A DNA stretch of 64,000 bases from JABDJX01 sp039942715 (GTDB lineage Bacteria; Pseudomonadota; Alphaproteobacteria; Rhodobacterales; Rhodobacteraceae), in NCBI GenBank assembly GCA_039942715.1, contig JBDVBY010000010.1:8399-72398 (forward strand). Reading direction: 5' to 3'. Shown here in pieces: positions 24,480 through 32,699 of the stretch (positions within the stretch are counted from its first letter, which is position 1; the number at the start of each line of letters is the position of its first letter). The notes below the pieces were generated by a model that was given only the letters and a program-made list of their open reading frames with translations, had not been told where the DNA came from and made no database searches. The translations under genes and the position numbers were made by a program.

Positions 24480-26147
24480 CTAAAGCGCTTCATTTTCATC
24501 GCCTTCAGGTGTCAATCTTGAACTCAGCAACTGACCTTCACGATGAAGTATCGGATGGGCAACTGTTACAATCCAAGAATTGAGTTCCTTTAAAGAATAG
24601 GCCGTTTCAAGATGAATGTCTGACGACTGAAAACTGTCAGTCTCTCCCGCCGTAAGCCGCTTAAGATGCTCCTTGCGACTGTCTCTTTCCATTTGGCCCA
24701 TGGCCGCCTTTTGCTCAATTAAAAGTCGCGCGCTTTCTATGTCATCACTCACCAAAACATTGGTAGCCGTAGCGAGGTTGGCCAACACCTGTTGATGGAT
24801 ACGCTCCAACTCTGCGCGCCCCGGCTTGCTGAAACTTAGGCCGGACTTTGCTTTTTCGGCGGCAAGCGGCGCAAGTCTTTTAACGACAATGTCTCCGGCA
24901 GCTTCAAGTGCAATCGCATAATCAACCAAAGCGCGCAATTCGCGCATTTGTGTTTTGGTCATTTCATCGTGTGGCATCGAAGCGGAATATCGGCGGATTT
25001 CATCCAGAGCGGTATTTATCGCATCGTCTTCCATGCGGAGGTGTTGTTTAGCCTCGCTATCATAAGATCGGTAAAGGTCCATTACCGGATTCAGCATAAT
25101 AAACAGGATATCAGCCATGCGCAGCACCTCTCGACGCAGGCTGGCAAGGGATCGGTTGGGCGAATCTAAGGCGCTTTCATCCAAAGCGCTGGAGTGTCGA
25201 GGAGCTGTCTTATCATTGGATGCATCTGGCACAATGGCTTTCAAAGGCCGCTCAAGAATTGCAGCGAAAGGCAGGCCCAGTACTACGAAAAAGTTGAAGA
25301 AGATGTGCAGCATCACAAGCGATTGGCCCGCCGCCCACCCTTCAGGCGGCAGCGACAAAGGCAAAAACGTCAAAACAGCCAGCGCCAACAATGAAGCGGT
25401 ACCCCGCAAAAGCAAGTTGGCCAAGACAACGCGCCGCGCAGCAGGAGCCATGTCGCGACCGAGCCATACGGGAATAAGTGCCGACCCTAGGTTTGCGCCC
25501 AACACAATGGCCGCGCCCACGCTGAATGGCAAAGCTCCAAGGCTGATGACAGTAACGACCATTAGAACTGCCGCGACCGAAGAATGCATGATAAAAGCCA
25601 ATGCGACGCCGAGTAAAAAAGCGGTCAGCGGGTCGCTTTGCAACCAGTCTGACAAAGCAGGCAGCATGCTGCTGTCTTGAATTGGCTGGATGGCTTCGCG
25701 CAAGAACCTGAGCGCGATCAGGATAAAGGCGACGCCGAGGATGATGCGACCTGCCTGTTTGAAACTGCGCCTTTCGGTTTTCAGGAAAAGTACACCACCA
25801 ACGGTCAGGAACACAGGCACGAGCCAATCAACCTTCAGCGATAGGATTTGGATCAACAAAGCTGATCCAAGGTCTCCTCCAAGTACAATCGCAACAGCTG
25901 GCAAAAACGCGATGGCCCCGCTTGCGGCAAATCCAGCCGCCAGAAGCGCCACGGCCGCCGAGCTTTGAAGAACAATAGCGAGTGCAGTACCAAGCGGCAC
26001 AAGCCGCGCCGGTGTTTGCTCGCTCGTAAGGAGGCGACGAAAAGAAGCGCCGAAAGCACGCTCGATTCCTGTGCGGACCATGCGGACTGCGAACAGCAAC
26101 AAGAAAGTAGCGCCGAATAATTGAATGAGGAACTCAAGAATTACCAT
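24480..26147 (-). CDS. Na+/phosphate cotransporter-family protein with PhoU-like domain
   Basis: A 555-residue membrane protein with two inverted repeats of the NptA/NaPi-II fold, marked by ALAIVLQSSAAVALL and ALAFIMHSSVAAVLM (the paired Q/H-S-S motifs), each followed by GG/GANLGSALI. The C-terminal third (about 340-555) is a PhoU-like helical domain. E. coli YjbB, with the same architecture, has been linked to phosphate export. The gene is last in the phosphonate operon, one base after the EamA gene, so it may remove the phosphate released when phosphonates are used for carbon or nitrogen. Direction of transport is inferred. Confidence 0.88.
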   Translation of the reverse strand: MVILEFLIQLFGATFLLLFAVRMVRTGIERAFGASFRRLLTSEQTPARLVPLGTALAIVLQSSAAVALLAAGFAASGAIAFLPAVAIVLGGDLGSALLIQILSLKVDWLVPVFLTVGGVLFLKTERRSFKQAGRIILGVAFILIALRFLREAIQPIQDSSMLPALSDWLQSDPLTAFLLGVALAFIMHSSVAAVLMVVTVISLGALPFSVGAAIVLGANLGSALIPVWLGRDMAPAARRVVLANLLLRGTASLLALAVLTFLPLSLPPEGWAAGQSLVMLHIFFNFFVVLGLPFAAILERPLKAIVPDASNDKTAPRHSSALDESALDSPNRSLASLRREVLRMADILFIMLNPVMDLYRSYDSEAKQHLRMEDDAINTALDEIRRYSASMPHDEMTKTQMRELRALVDYAIALEAAGDIVVKRLAPLAAEKAKSGLSFSKPGRAELERIHQQVLANLATATNVLVSDDIESARLLIEQKAAMGQMERDSRKEHLKRLTAGETDSFQSSDIHLETAYSLKELNSWIVTVAHPILHREGQLLSSRLTPEGDENEAL

Positions 26148-26148
26148 A

Positions 26149-26976
26149 TCAGGACATAGTTAGCAAAATAATGCCGCAGGCCACCACACCTGAAGCTAAA
26201 AGTCGGCGGCCAATCGGGCGCTCATGAAACCACAGGACACCAAAGAGGGCTGCGAAGATGACAGAAGTTTCTCGCAGGGCTGACACAACACCGAGTGGCG
26301 CAAGAGTTTTGGCATATAGAACAAGAGCATAGGCCAGTCCCGACAAAGCACCCCCCGACAATCCTATGACAAGGTTGCGTGCCGTAGCTGTCCGAACGCG
26401 GGGCCAACGCGTGAAGAAAATGAAAAATGTCACACCTATCTCAGCAATAAAAAGCCACGCGATGTAGCCAAGCGGGCTTCCGGATAGGCGTATGCCTATA
26501 CCGTCAACGATCGAGTAAAACGCGATGATCATCGACGTCACAAGAGCCGCGCCCAGCGCACGGGAATCGGCGTTGCGCACCGCAGCCAGTAGAAAGATGC
26601 CACTGGACACGGTGGCTATAGCGATCCACCCCAGTATCGGCAGTTGCTCATCAGCCCAAACCAGCGCACCAAGTGCCACAAGGATAGGGGCGCCTCCACG
26701 CGCAATAGGATAGACCAACGACAGGTCACCAAACCGATAAGCGATGGAAAGAAAATAGTAATAGCCCCAATGAACGACTGTCGAGGCAATGATGAATGGC
26801 ACCGCGTCGATCGAAGGTAGAGGCACGAACATCGCCAATATTACACCTGGAACGACATGACCTAAAGAGATTAGCGCCAGCATCACTGCTCTGTCACCAG
26901 CGCCTTTGACAAGTGCATTCCATGTGGCATGCAGCACCGCGGCCGCCATCACCAGTGCTGCGGGAAAGGCAGTCAA
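26149..26976 (-). CDS. EamA/DMT-type membrane protein of phosphonate operons
   Basis: A 275-residue protein with about ten transmembrane helices in two EamA repeats (HATWNALVKGA at the start, ALRETSVIFAALFG near the end). Its size and position next to phosphonate genes match a DMT subgroup known as a putative membrane protein associated with phosphonate utilisation. It overlaps the pbfA stop by 4 bp. It might export a by-product such as an amine or aldehyde, or import a phosphonate; no function is established to my knowledge. Confidence 0.82.
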   Translation of the reverse strand: MTAFPAALVMAAAVLHATWNALVKGAGDRAVMLALISLGHVVPGVILAMFVPLPSIDAVPFIIASTVVHWGYYYFLSIAYRFGDLSLVYPIARGGAPILVALGALVWADEQLPILGWIAIATVSSGIFLLAAVRNADSRALGAALVTSMIIAFYSIVDGIGIRLSGSPLGYIAWLFIAEIGVTFFIFFTRWPRVRTATARNLVIGLSGGALSGLAYALVLYAKTLAPLGVVSALRETSVIFAALFGVLWFHERPIGRRLLASGVVACGIILLTMS

Positions 26977-28319
26977 ACGGCCGCTCGTACAGCATTCTCG
27001 ATAATGCTCAGGGCTTTGTTCAGATCTTCCTGCGCAATTGTCAAAGGAGGGGACAGGGTCAGCACGCTTCCGGCCGAAATCTTGAAAGACAGTCCTTCAG
27101 CAAGGCAGCCGTAATATATCTGCTCGGTCCGGGCATGATCCGGTTCGCGGGTTTCCTTGTCTGATACAATTTCGACGCCGAACATCAGACCACGGCCACG
27201 GATATCCCCGACGATCGGACAGGTTTCCAAGGTGTCACGCAACCGGTTCATGGCTTTGGCGCCAAGAGTTGCCGAGCGCTCCACCAACCCCTCATCTTCG
27301 ATGATGTCCAACGTCGTCAACGCCGCGCGCGCCGTGACCGGGTTCTTTTCGTGAGTATAATGTCCGATGGCAAAATCACCGGCCACATCAAGATCAGCGC
27401 GCGCAAGTACGGCTGCGATAGGTAGAACGCCTCCCCCAAGCGCTTTGCCAAGTGTGATAATATCGGGCGTCACCGCGTCGTGGTCATAGGCGAAGAAACG
27501 ACCGGTTTTGCCAAGCCCGGTTGGAATTTCATCCATGATCAAAATCGTATTGTGCGCTCTGCAACTTGCCTCGACTTTGCTCCAATATCCTTTTGGGGGC
27601 ACCACTGGCACTGCACGCATCGGTTCGGCAATCAAAGCGGCGGTATCGGTTTCGCGGTTCAGCGTGAAGTCGACCATATTGGCACACGCAAGCCCGCAAC
27701 TGTCTGGCCCGGCATGACCATAGGCGCAATGATAGCAATGAAAAGGTGCTACGTGTTCGGCACCGGGCAAAAGTGGCCCGGCGATCTGGCTGCGAAACGT
27801 GGCCTCACCGCCGACGCTAGATGCGCCGAAACCCGCCCCATGGAAGGCGTCCCAGAAAGACAAAGTCTTGAACCTTCCCGTGGCGGCGCGTGCGATTTTC
27901 AGGGCAACCTCGTTCGCGTCAGAGCCTCCAGTCGTGAACAATACCTTTGCCGGCCAAGGTGCCAATGAGCCAAGGCGCTCGGCAAGCGTTGTGGCGACAT
28001 CGTTGGTGAACCGACGCGGCGAAAAAGACAACTGGTCAAGCTGATCCTTGATTGCTGCTAACAAACGCGGGTGGCCGTATCCGATGTGGTGGACGCTGTT
28101 GCCATGGAAATCCATGTATCGGCGACCGGCGGTATCTTCGATCCAGATGCCTTTCGCCTTGGCGATGGTCGAGACACAGGGGCTGGATAGAGACTGGTGC
28201 AAGAAGGCGTCGGCGTCGCGTCCCAGCAAGTCGCGGGTCTCATTGTGAGTTTCACGCGCCGCCCATGTCTGGCGAGCATCCGAAGTGTTACTTTCGCCTT
28301 CAGTGTGGACATCAACCAT
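26973..28319 (-). CDS. pbfA: PLP class III aminotransferase-fold enzyme, probable (R)-1-hydroxy-2-aminoethylphosphonate ammonia-lyase
   Basis: A 448-residue fold-type I PLP enzyme. It has FTTGGSDANEVALKIAR, the DEIPTGLGKTGRFFAYDH Asp region and the PLP Lys in ITLGKALGGGVLPIAAV. In phosphonate clusters this class III clade includes PbfA, which eliminates ammonia from (R)-1-hydroxy-2-aminoethylphosphonate to give phosphonoacetaldehyde, the same intermediate made by PhnW. Its place between an HD oxygenase gene and phnWAY fits that. The open frame runs upstream to 28463 but overlaps the HD gene by 152 bp; I chose the ATG at 28319 (8-bp overlap) because conserved sequence begins just after it. Confidence 0.8.
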   Translation of the reverse strand: MVDVHTEGESNTSDARQTWAARETHNETRDLLGRDADAFLHQSLSSPCVSTIAKAKGIWIEDTAGRRYMDFHGNSVHHIGYGHPRLLAAIKDQLDQLSFSPRRFTNDVATTLAERLGSLAPWPAKVLFTTGGSDANEVALKIARAATGRFKTLSFWDAFHGAGFGASSVGGEATFRSQIAGPLLPGAEHVAPFHCYHCAYGHAGPDSCGLACANMVDFTLNRETDTAALIAEPMRAVPVVPPKGYWSKVEASCRAHNTILIMDEIPTGLGKTGRFFAYDHDAVTPDIITLGKALGGGVLPIAAVLARADLDVAGDFAIGHYTHEKNPVTARAALTTLDIIEDEGLVERSATLGAKAMNRLRDTLETCPIVGDIRGRGLMFGVEIVSDKETREPDHARTEQIYYGCLAEGLSFKISAGSVLTLSPPLTIAQEDLNKALSIIENAVRAAV

Positions 28320-28872
28320 TTCGCACCCGTTCCAGCAGGGGAATGTAGTGCGCAAAATCCGGGGTTTGCATGTCGGGATCCTTGCCGCCTTCGTCCCATA
28401 TACGAACGCGGACAGCCTCCCGGAAATGCGGCTCCGCTTCGAACGTTGCGACATCCTCGGCACTCATCGGGCCACCCTGCAGGTGCAACGTGTGCACCGA
28501 CGCTGGCGACAGACGGTCAAAGTAAGCCGGGTCCGTGGCGCAGAGATAACGTTTCGCGGCGACATGCAAGCGGACGCAATCGACGATAACGGGCGGAAAG
28601 AAATGTTTCAGCACTTCACCCCCCGCATCGTCGTGGTGGTTGTCTTCCGTATCATCGGGCGAATAAGGGCCAAACTCTGACGTGTAATGGCCGATGTCAT
28701 GCAAAAGAGCGGCGGCAATCAAATTGTCCGGCGCGCCCTCAGCCTCGGCCAACGCGGCACCCTGCAGCATGTGTTGCGCCATGGTGACTGGTTCGCCCAG
28801 ATAAGTTTCTGCACCGCGTCGCTCGAAGATATCGGCGATAAAAGCCACAATGGTTTCGCGGCTCGGGATCAC
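28312..28872 (-). CDS. tmpB: HD-domain mixed-valent di-iron phosphonate oxygenase (TmpB/PhnZ type)
   Basis: A 186-residue HD-fold oxygenase that cleaves the C-P bond of a 1-hydroxy-2-aminoethylphosphonate-type substrate, giving phosphate and glycine (PhnZ) or glycine betaine (TmpB). Visible residues fit the family: Tyr24 and Glu27 in TYLGEP, His34, His58-Asp59 in LLHDIGH, His80 in NHHDDAGGE, His103 in RLHVAAKRYL and a late Asp in IWDEGGKDPD. Tyr24/Glu27 match the PhnZ positions as I remember them. The gene overlaps the upstream dioxygenase by 4 bp, forming the usual oxidase pair. TmpB is preferred over PhnZ because the partner is of the butyrobetaine-dioxygenase type. Confidence 0.82.
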   Translation of the reverse strand: MIPSRETIVAFIADIFERRGAETYLGEPVTMAQHMLQGAALAEAEGAPDNLIAAALLHDIGHYTSEFGPYSPDDTEDNHHDDAGGEVLKHFFPPVIVDCVRLHVAAKRYLCATDPAYFDRLSPASVHTLHLQGGPMSAEDVATFEAEPHFREAVRVRIWDEGGKDPDMQTPDFAHYIPLLERVRNG

Positions 28873-29990
28873 GCCGCCTCCAATGCAGCGAGGGTAGACA
28901 GCAACCCATCCTTGTCCGCGTAGCAGCCTTGCAACCAGCGTGACCCGCCCGAGGAAAACGCGGAGCGGGCGTGCAAAACGCGGGTGTTGTCGACGATAAA
29001 GGCTTCACCTGGTTGCAGTCGAAAGCTGATTTGGCTCTCGGGAGCGTCGATAATTTCGCCTAAGCGGCGAAGTGCTGCATACCACCCGTCCAATTCGTCG
29101 AAAGGGATGTCTGTAACAGCTGCCATTGAACGGTTATTGAAACGGATCGCAATCACCTCGCCATCTGGCCCGCGCTCGATGATAGGGCGCTTAGCGGTCA
29201 GTTTGACGCCACTCGTGCCTGCATATTCGAACCGGGCTGGATGGTCCGACAGCAACTCGAAAGCCTGCGGGTCTTCTTGCCGCAATGACTCAACAGCAGC
29301 GAACCCATCCACAACGGCGCTTTCGCCACCATCGACCGTGTTTTCAAGGCACGCCAGCACCTGCAGTCCGGGCACTGGGTCACGGTAAGGGTTGTCAGTG
29401 TGGGCCTGTAAACCAAGATTAGTATAGGCAAGGTTGTTCGGTTTCACTTCCGAGCGCACATCGAACCAGCGGCCATAATTTGTCTCGCGAATGTGGCCGA
29501 AGAGTTTCACAACACTCTCAAGACTGCCTGACGTTGTCGCCAGCCCGGACACGACAGCTACCCCGTCGCGGGCAACAGCATGGAGCCAGGTTTGAAGGGC
29601 CGAAGAGTCCGACTGCAACGCAATAATACTATTGGATTGTGGTTCAAGATCAGAACGCCAGAGCTTCACGTCATCAGGCCACACCCTTCGTGTAGGCGCA
29701 TGGTCGTAAATGTGGGCAAGCAACCAATCCCGCGAAAACTGCGTTGCGTGGCCACCCGTGAAAGAGACGTCAAGCATGCTGCCAGACACTGTGGCGCTTT
29801 TGATAGCCACGTTTTTAGGAATGTCAGCCAGCGCTATCAAACGCTGTCCATTCGATGGGTCTCTGGTTTTGGCATCGGGCGCATTGTCGCGCAGCCAGAT
29901 GGCGTGAAACCGAGCCTCGCGACCGTCGCAGAAACGTAGTCGGACGGCGTTGCCGCCGTCCAGAATATCCGCGTCGCTCAGGTCGGCCAT
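28869..29990 (-). CDS. tmpA: Fe(II)/2-oxoglutarate dioxygenase, TmpA-like (butyrobetaine-dioxygenase family)
   Basis: A 373-residue TauD/GBBH-type oxygenase. The N-terminal domain (about 1-90) carries HAIWLRDNAPDAKTRDP, where true gamma-butyrobetaine dioxygenases usually have zinc-binding cysteines; these are absent here. The catalytic domain shows GLQAHTDNPYRDP (His, Asp), VLHARSAF (distal His) and a final GSRWLQGCY Arg. The clade paired with an HD oxygenase hydroxylates 2-(trimethylamino)ethylphosphonate or aminoethylphosphonate at C1. It overlaps phnY by 13 bp and tmpB by 4 bp. N-methylation state of the substrate is inferred, not shown. Confidence 0.82.
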   Translation of the reverse strand: MADLSDADILDGGNAVRLRFCDGREARFHAIWLRDNAPDAKTRDPSNGQRLIALADIPKNVAIKSATVSGSMLDVSFTGGHATQFSRDWLLAHIYDHAPTRRVWPDDVKLWRSDLEPQSNSIIALQSDSSALQTWLHAVARDGVAVVSGLATTSGSLESVVKLFGHIRETNYGRWFDVRSEVKPNNLAYTNLGLQAHTDNPYRDPVPGLQVLACLENTVDGGESAVVDGFAAVESLRQEDPQAFELLSDHPARFEYAGTSGVKLTAKRPIIERGPDGEVIAIRFNNRSMAAVTDIPFDELDGWYAALRRLGEIIDAPESQISFRLQPGEAFIVDNTRVLHARSAFSSGGSRWLQGCYADKDGLLSTLAALEAA

Positions 29991-31432
29991 GGCAGCGAAT
30001 AGGTTTTGACGTTTGTGAAGAATTTCATCGCTTCGATTACGCCTTCCTTCACGCCATTGCCGCTGTCTTTGATCCCTCCGAAGGGAGACATCTCGATTCT
30101 GTAGCCGGGTTGTTCCCAGATGTTGCAGGTGCCTACATCAAGGCCGTTGATATAGGCGATTGCCCGATTCAGATCGTTGGTGCAGACGCCAGACGACAAG
30201 CCAAAATCAGTAGAATTTGAGATTGCCATCACTTCGTCGTCGTCATCGGGCACTCGGACAATTGGTATGATAGGGCCGAAGGTTTCTTCCATCACCAACT
30301 CGCTGTCATGGGGCACATGATCAACCACAATTGGTGGCAACAGCGCGCCCTGACGTCCGGGATGATAAAGGATTTTCGCACCTGCCTCTTCGGCCATGAA
30401 AACGCGCTTTTCGAACAGTTCGGCAGCTACGTCGTGGATCACACATCCAAGTTCCGTTTCGGGATCCTGAGGATCTCCGAACTTGATCTTCTTCGCTTTC
30501 TCCAGAACCAAAGGCACGAATTTGTCCGCCACGCTTTCCTGCACAAGAATGCGTTTTACAGCGGTACAGCGCTGGCCCGAGTTGCCGGTGGCGCCCGCGA
30601 CGGCAATCGTCGCTGCCTTGTCCAAATCGGCCTCTGTCAGGTCATTGCAAATGATCAGAGGATCATTGCCACCAAGCTCCAGCGCAGTTCGCTTGTAAGC
30701 CGCCTTTTCGGCGATCATCTTGCCGACAGGAACGCCACCAGTGAAGGTAATGATGTCGATGTTGTCATTGCTGATCATCTCATCGCCAATGTCAGCAGGC
30801 ATTCCGGTGACGATCTGGAACATCTCGGGCGGCAGTCCTGCTTCATAAAGGATATCTGCCAACGCAATAGCCGTTAGCGGCGTCAATTCAGTCGGCTTGC
30901 AAACCATGCAGTTGTTCGTCGCAATCGAGGGCGCAATCTTATGACTAACCATGTTCAAAGGGTGGTTGAACGGTGTGATCGCACTGATCGCGCGCACTGG
31001 TTCGCGCTTGGTAAAGATCTTGCGATCCTTGCCGTTGTGCGTGAGATCACAGGAAAAAATTTCGCCGTCGTCCATCATCGATTGACCTGCCGCAAACTGA
31101 TAAACATCTTGCGCACGTTTGGTTTCATAGATCGCGTGCTGGTGACAGATCCCCAGTTCCAGCGTCAGCCATTTCGCCAGATACTCGCGTTTCTCGCCGA
31201 TCAGCACAGCAGTGCGGTTCAGAATTTCGCTGCGCTCATACCGCGATAGGGTCGGTGTATAGTTCGCGGCAATTTCAAACGCCTTTGCGGCATGCTCGGC
31301 CGTGCCTGCAGGGACCGTGCCGATAACTTCATTGGTGTATGGATATTTCACCTCTACCACATTGTCCGTGAAGACGATCTCGCCACCAATGCGCATGCCT
31401 TCGGCGCGGAAATCTGTGTTCTGGTTGTTCAT
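29978..31432 (-). CDS. phnY: phosphonoacetaldehyde dehydrogenase
   Basis: A 484-residue NAD(P)-dependent aldehyde dehydrogenase that should oxidise phosphonoacetaldehyde to phosphonoacetate. Motifs: AITPFNHPLNMVSHKIAPS, GVPVGKMIAEKAAYKRTALELGGNDPLI (catalytic-type Glu) and TGNSGQRCTAVKRIL (nucleophile Cys). It overlaps phnA by 4 bp (ATGA) and the tmpA-like gene by 13 bp. Order phnW-phnA-phnY is the standard route from 2-aminoethylphosphonate to acetate and phosphate, which makes the assignment strong. Confidence 0.93.
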   Translation of the reverse strand: MNNQNTDFRAEGMRIGGEIVFTDNVVEVKYPYTNEVIGTVPAGTAEHAAKAFEIAANYTPTLSRYERSEILNRTAVLIGEKREYLAKWLTLELGICHQHAIYETKRAQDVYQFAAGQSMMDDGEIFSCDLTHNGKDRKIFTKREPVRAISAITPFNHPLNMVSHKIAPSIATNNCMVCKPTELTPLTAIALADILYEAGLPPEMFQIVTGMPADIGDEMISNDNIDIITFTGGVPVGKMIAEKAAYKRTALELGGNDPLIICNDLTEADLDKAATIAVAGATGNSGQRCTAVKRILVQESVADKFVPLVLEKAKKIKFGDPQDPETELGCVIHDVAAELFEKRVFMAEEAGAKILYHPGRQGALLPPIVVDHVPHDSELVMEETFGPIIPIVRVPDDDDEVMAISNSTDFGLSSGVCTNDLNRAIAYINGLDVGTCNIWEQPGYRIEMSPFGGIKDSGNGVKEGVIEAMKFFTNVKTYSLPWPT

Positions 31433-32691
31433 GCGGGGACCTCTTCCAATGCAGCGGCTGTTGTGGCGTAGAAAAACGCGTCAAAATTACGGAGTGTCGG
31501 AGCATTCGGCAGCTCGATCACACGGTTGACGATGAAAGGGACTTCCTGTTCCGTCAATCCGCCATGACTGCGCAAAGGTTCGCCCAAAGCAGCCAGATCA
31601 TGACGGTGTTCGCTTGTACCAATGGTCATGTTTTCAGTCGATACCATGGTGAGATCACCAATACGATCTGCGGGCAGTTCATATTTTGCGACCGCCTCTT
31701 CCTTGCTTAGTACTTCCAGCATTTCGGGCAACTTTTTGATGCGTGCAATTATATCGGCGCGATCAGCTCCGTCCGGCAAATAGGCGGTAGCGAAGGCTCC
31801 CAGCGCGCCGTGGTGCACGACATACGGATCGGTAATCGGCAAGATTACACGCGCAGCGGCCTCGCCTAACCATTCATCAAAAACGTCCTGCATATAGATG
31901 ACAGATGGTTCTTTGGTAGTCACGTCGTGCTTGGCTTTCATGCCGTGGTCGGCAGTGGTGACAATAGCTGCCCCAAGCGCGTCCAACTCGCCCAAATAGC
32001 GGTCAAACATGGCATAAAAGTCTTTTGCACCTTGTTCTTCGGGCGCAAACTTGTGCTGCACATAATCGGTGGTCGAAAGATACATGACGTCAGGATTCAT
32101 CTCTTTGAGCAGCTTCACGCCGGCGGCAAAGACAAACTCTGAAAGCTCGGCAGAATAGACCTCCGGCACAGGCATGCCCAACCAGTCGCTGGCATTGTCG
32201 ATCCCATGTTCGGCCTTGGTGGTTTCGCCGGAACGTTCAGCCGAGAAGGCCACCGCACGACCTTCATCAAACTTCAGTCCCGCGCCCAGCAACGCACGCA
32301 GTTTGTCCTTGGCCGTGACCATGGCAACAGTTGCGCCAGCCTCATAGAATTTGGAAAAGATCGTCGGTGCTCGCAGGAACCGCACATCATTCATCATCAC
32401 CTCTTCGCCGGTGTCTGGATCAAACAGAAAGTTGCCGCAGATTCCGTGCACCGATGGCGGACGTCCTGTCGCGATGGACAGGTTGTTGGGATTGGTAAAC
32501 GACGGGATCACCGAATGCGCCAACCGGTCGGTTCCGGTTTCGCGAATGCGTTTCAGGTTTGGCATCAGCCCTTCGGCGATGGCAACCTCAAGGTATTCGG
32601 GTTCGCATCCATCCAAGCAGATGGCAATCGCACAGGTTTTTGGTGCAGGATAAGTTCGGTCGTTTGCAACGACAGGAGTTGTAACTGGCAT
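31429..32691 (-). CDS. phnA: phosphonoacetate hydrolase
   Basis: A 420-residue alkaline-phosphatase-superfamily zinc enzyme that splits phosphonoacetate to acetate and phosphate. Asp27 (CLDGCEP) and Thr66 in IPSFTNPNN are the metal and nucleophile positions, with IVTTADHGMKAKHD as the second metal motif. The ATG at 32691 is used because GAGGAA lies about 5 nt upstream; a TTG at 32703 would overlap the phnW stop but has no better signal. It is coupled to phnY by a 4-bp overlap. The family nucleophile is Thr rather than Ser or Cys, as expected for this enzyme. Confidence 0.95.
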   Translation of the reverse strand: MPVTTPVVANDRTYPAPKTCAIAICLDGCEPEYLEVAIAEGLMPNLKRIRETGTDRLAHSVIPSFTNPNNLSIATGRPPSVHGICGNFLFDPDTGEEVMMNDVRFLRAPTIFSKFYEAGATVAMVTAKDKLRALLGAGLKFDEGRAVAFSAERSGETTKAEHGIDNASDWLGMPVPEVYSAELSEFVFAAGVKLLKEMNPDVMYLSTTDYVQHKFAPEEQGAKDFYAMFDRYLGELDALGAAIVTTADHGMKAKHDVTTKEPSVIYMQDVFDEWLGEAAARVILPITDPYVVHHGALGAFATAYLPDGADRADIIARIKKLPEMLEVLSKEEAVAKYELPADRIGDLTMVSTENMTIGTSEHRHDLAALGEPLRSHGGLTEQEVPFIVNRVIELPNAPTLRNFDAFFYATTAAALEEVPA

Positions 32692-32699
32692 GTTGTTCC

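Noticed and set aside
28320..28463. N-terminal extension of the PbfA-type gene
   Set aside because: The frame is open, but it lies wholly inside the HD oxygenase gene and its translation is Arg-rich and unconserved; the ATG at 28319 fits the family.
28869..29990. Carnitine-type gamma-butyrobetaine dioxygenase
   Set aside because: The fold matches, but the zinc-ligand cysteines are missing and the gene is embedded in a phosphonate operon next to an HD oxygenase, so a TmpA-like role is preferred.
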